This document shows positions 62,770 through 64,000 of a DNA stretch of 64,000 nt, piece by piece (the stretch's first letter is position 1; each line of letters starts with the position of its first letter). The position numbers and the translations under genes were made by a program. The notes under the pieces are model-generated. The model made no database searches. It saw nothing but the letters and a program-made list of their open reading frames with translations, and was not told where the DNA came from. The stretch comes from an uncultured Dysgonomonas sp. (GTDB taxonomy: Bacteria; Bacteroidota; Bacteroidia; Bacteroidales; Dysgonomonadaceae). The stretch lies in assembly GCA_937995835.1 (NCBI GenBank), contig CALKIV010000082.1:55944-119943 (forward strand), in the 5' to 3' direction.

Positions 62770-64000
62770 ATGGGTAGAAGAAAAGCTGATAGACCAATAG
62801 GTAAATTTAAGTTACGCACAGACCAAATAAAATGTGAGTGTAAGGACAAGAAAAAATGCGAGTGCAAATTCCCCCTATATTTAGAATATACCTTAAATAG
62901 GAAATTTGCAAAAACTACCACTGAGTATAAGTTTACTTTATCTGAATGGGATAATACTAATCAAAAAGTAAAAGGAACTGTTACGAACTACAATCGTATC
63001 AATGCTCAATTAGCTAAATTGAAAAATGGTATTGACGCTGCCATCATTGATTATTTGGATAAAACAAAAGGCAATACAAAGAGAAGATTAACTATTGATA
63101 CCCTGCGAGCCATAGTTCAACGAAAACCATTGTCAACACTTGGTAAAATAGAAAATGATGAATTTTTCTCGATGGCAAGACAGTTGCAAGAAACAAGTTA
63201 CTCTCAGAGAAAAATAGGGTATAGTAAATATGAGAACAATCTTTGTCAAATCAATATGTTTCAAAGATTTGTGAAACAGGAAACCAAAGAAGACATTATA
63301 AAATGTAACGAAATAGATATTGACTTAATTAATGGCTTCATAAAATGGAAACAAGAAAAAGGTAATAAACCTGTAACTATAAATAAAGCTTTATATCCAA
63401 TCAAAGAAACGTTGAAATTAGCATCGGTCAAGGGACTTGCAAGTGCAGAAATGGTTTATCTTATCTCAAAAAGCTATTTACCCGAAGAAGATGATTCTAT
63501 TGATAGAGAAGAAGAAGACGTAAAATATTTGACAGAAGACCAACTCAAAGCTTTGTTGGATATATATCCTACCTTAAAAAATGACAGGACAAGAGAAATT
63601 TTAGACATGTTTCTGTTTTCAGTTCACACAGGTTTGCGAGTTTCAGATATTATCACCCTAAAATGGTCACATATCGACTTTGAAACCAAAGATATCAAAA
63701 ATAAAATTATAATAAAGGGTCGTAAACCTCTATCAATACCATTGACACCACCTTCATTAAAGATACTTGAAAAGTGGAAAATAGTTTATAACCATAATGT
63801 TTATGTATTTGGGTTATTACCTGATGACTTAGACCTTAATAATGATAAATTACTGAAAGAAGCAGTTAATAGAAAAAATCGAACCATTTTACAATCGCTA
63901 AAAGAAGTAGGTAAAAAAATTAACTTGCCTTTCGATTTATCCATGCATTGCTTAAGGCATTCAGCTTAGCTTCTACTATCTAATTAACAGTTCATTACCC
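62770..64000 (+). pseudogene. Tyrosine recombinase (integrase), interrupted before the catalytic Tyr
   Basis: 399 codons from ATG 62770 to a TAG at 63967-63969. N-terminal arm-binding-like domain (1-about 115), which carries two Cys-Glu-Cys motifs (Cys22, 24, 30, 32), then the SAM-like core-binding domain (about 130-235), and the catalytic domain with Arg290 (HTGLRVSDI), basic KGRKP at 316-320, and HCLRH at 393-397. The stop falls right after HxxRH, before the third box and the nucleophilic Tyr, so this reading is inactive. In the +1 frame the sequence continues as SFYYLINSSLP to the window end, so one extra T near 63966-63967 or a read error is likely. The gene reads into the element. Confidence 0.75.

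Noticed and set aside
1..64000. tRNA, rRNA and CRISPR arrays
   Set aside because: No cloverleaf with a recognisable T-loop, no rRNA segment and no regularly spaced repeats were found in the gaps.

Overview
The window is AT-rich chromosomal DNA from a member of the Bacteroidales, most likely Bacteroides or a close relative. Support comes from a Bacteroidetes-only gene (sprA, the type IX secretion translocon), a fused FeoA-FeoB, a DUF4252/ECF-sigma cassette, a GT3-like glycogen synthase, B12-dependent methylmalonyl-CoA mutase, and promoters of the Bacteroidetes form TTG-N20-TAnnTTTG. Species is not assigned. I saw no tRNA, rRNA or CRISPR array. Positions and motifs were read by eye; no database search was run.

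Layout. 1-7 kb: 3' part of sprA, which carries a ten-G run inside its coding sequence. 7-12 kb: universal stress protein, a lipoprotein with two similar halves, and feoAB (all minus). 12-14.7 kb: mutS2. 14.7-20.3 kb: a minus-strand operon mutA / menA-like prenyltransferase / CPBP protease / mutB, so the two mutase subunit genes are split by two membrane-protein genes. 20.6-27.7 kb: a pentose block, xylB-xylA-xylE (minus) divergent from a GH51 arabinofuranosidase, with a 555-bp control region holding two strong promoters and a direct repeat. 27.7-31 kb: a frameshifted small membrane-protein gene, ugd, a rhomboid protease and an OmpA-type lipoprotein. 31-35 kb: ECF sigma / membrane anti-sigma candidate / DUF4252 cassette, then a four-gene acyltransferase-nitrilase-META group. 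35-39.4 kb: glycogen synthase and alpha-glucan phosphorylase. 39.4-44 kb: mrp, trmB, an MsbA-like ABC exporter and a bifunctional nuclease. 44-48 kb: GtrA protein, a membrane protein with a Nudix-like tail, a BASS transporter, a small anchored coiled-coil protein and fabI. 48-55.6 kb: tsaC/yciO, S41 peptidase lipoprotein, thrA, apgM, a B3/4-domain protein and a lipoprotein. 55.7-62.6 kb: MATE exporter, secreted unknown, plsC, LysM protein, outer-membrane barrel, methyltransferase, PduO-type cobalamin adenosyltransferase and a DUF2795 protein. 62.6-64 kb: an inverted repeat and an interrupted tyrosine recombinase that probably mark the edge of an integrated element.

How the genes fit together. 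MutA/MutB make or use methylmalonyl-CoA (the propionate/succinate route) and need adenosylcobalamin, which the adenosyltransferase near 62 kb can make. The xyl genes and the arabinofuranosidase release and use pentoses from arabinoxylan. The glgA/glgP pair stores and releases glucose. Many genes of the central part are envelope functions (SprA, OmpA lipoprotein, LysM, PlsC-type acyltransferases, ABC exporter). The points most worth following are the G10 run in sprA, the two dyads with alike half-sites before mutA and the adenosyltransferase gene, the cysteine-free Mrp, the cysteine clusters in MutA, and the recombinase edge.
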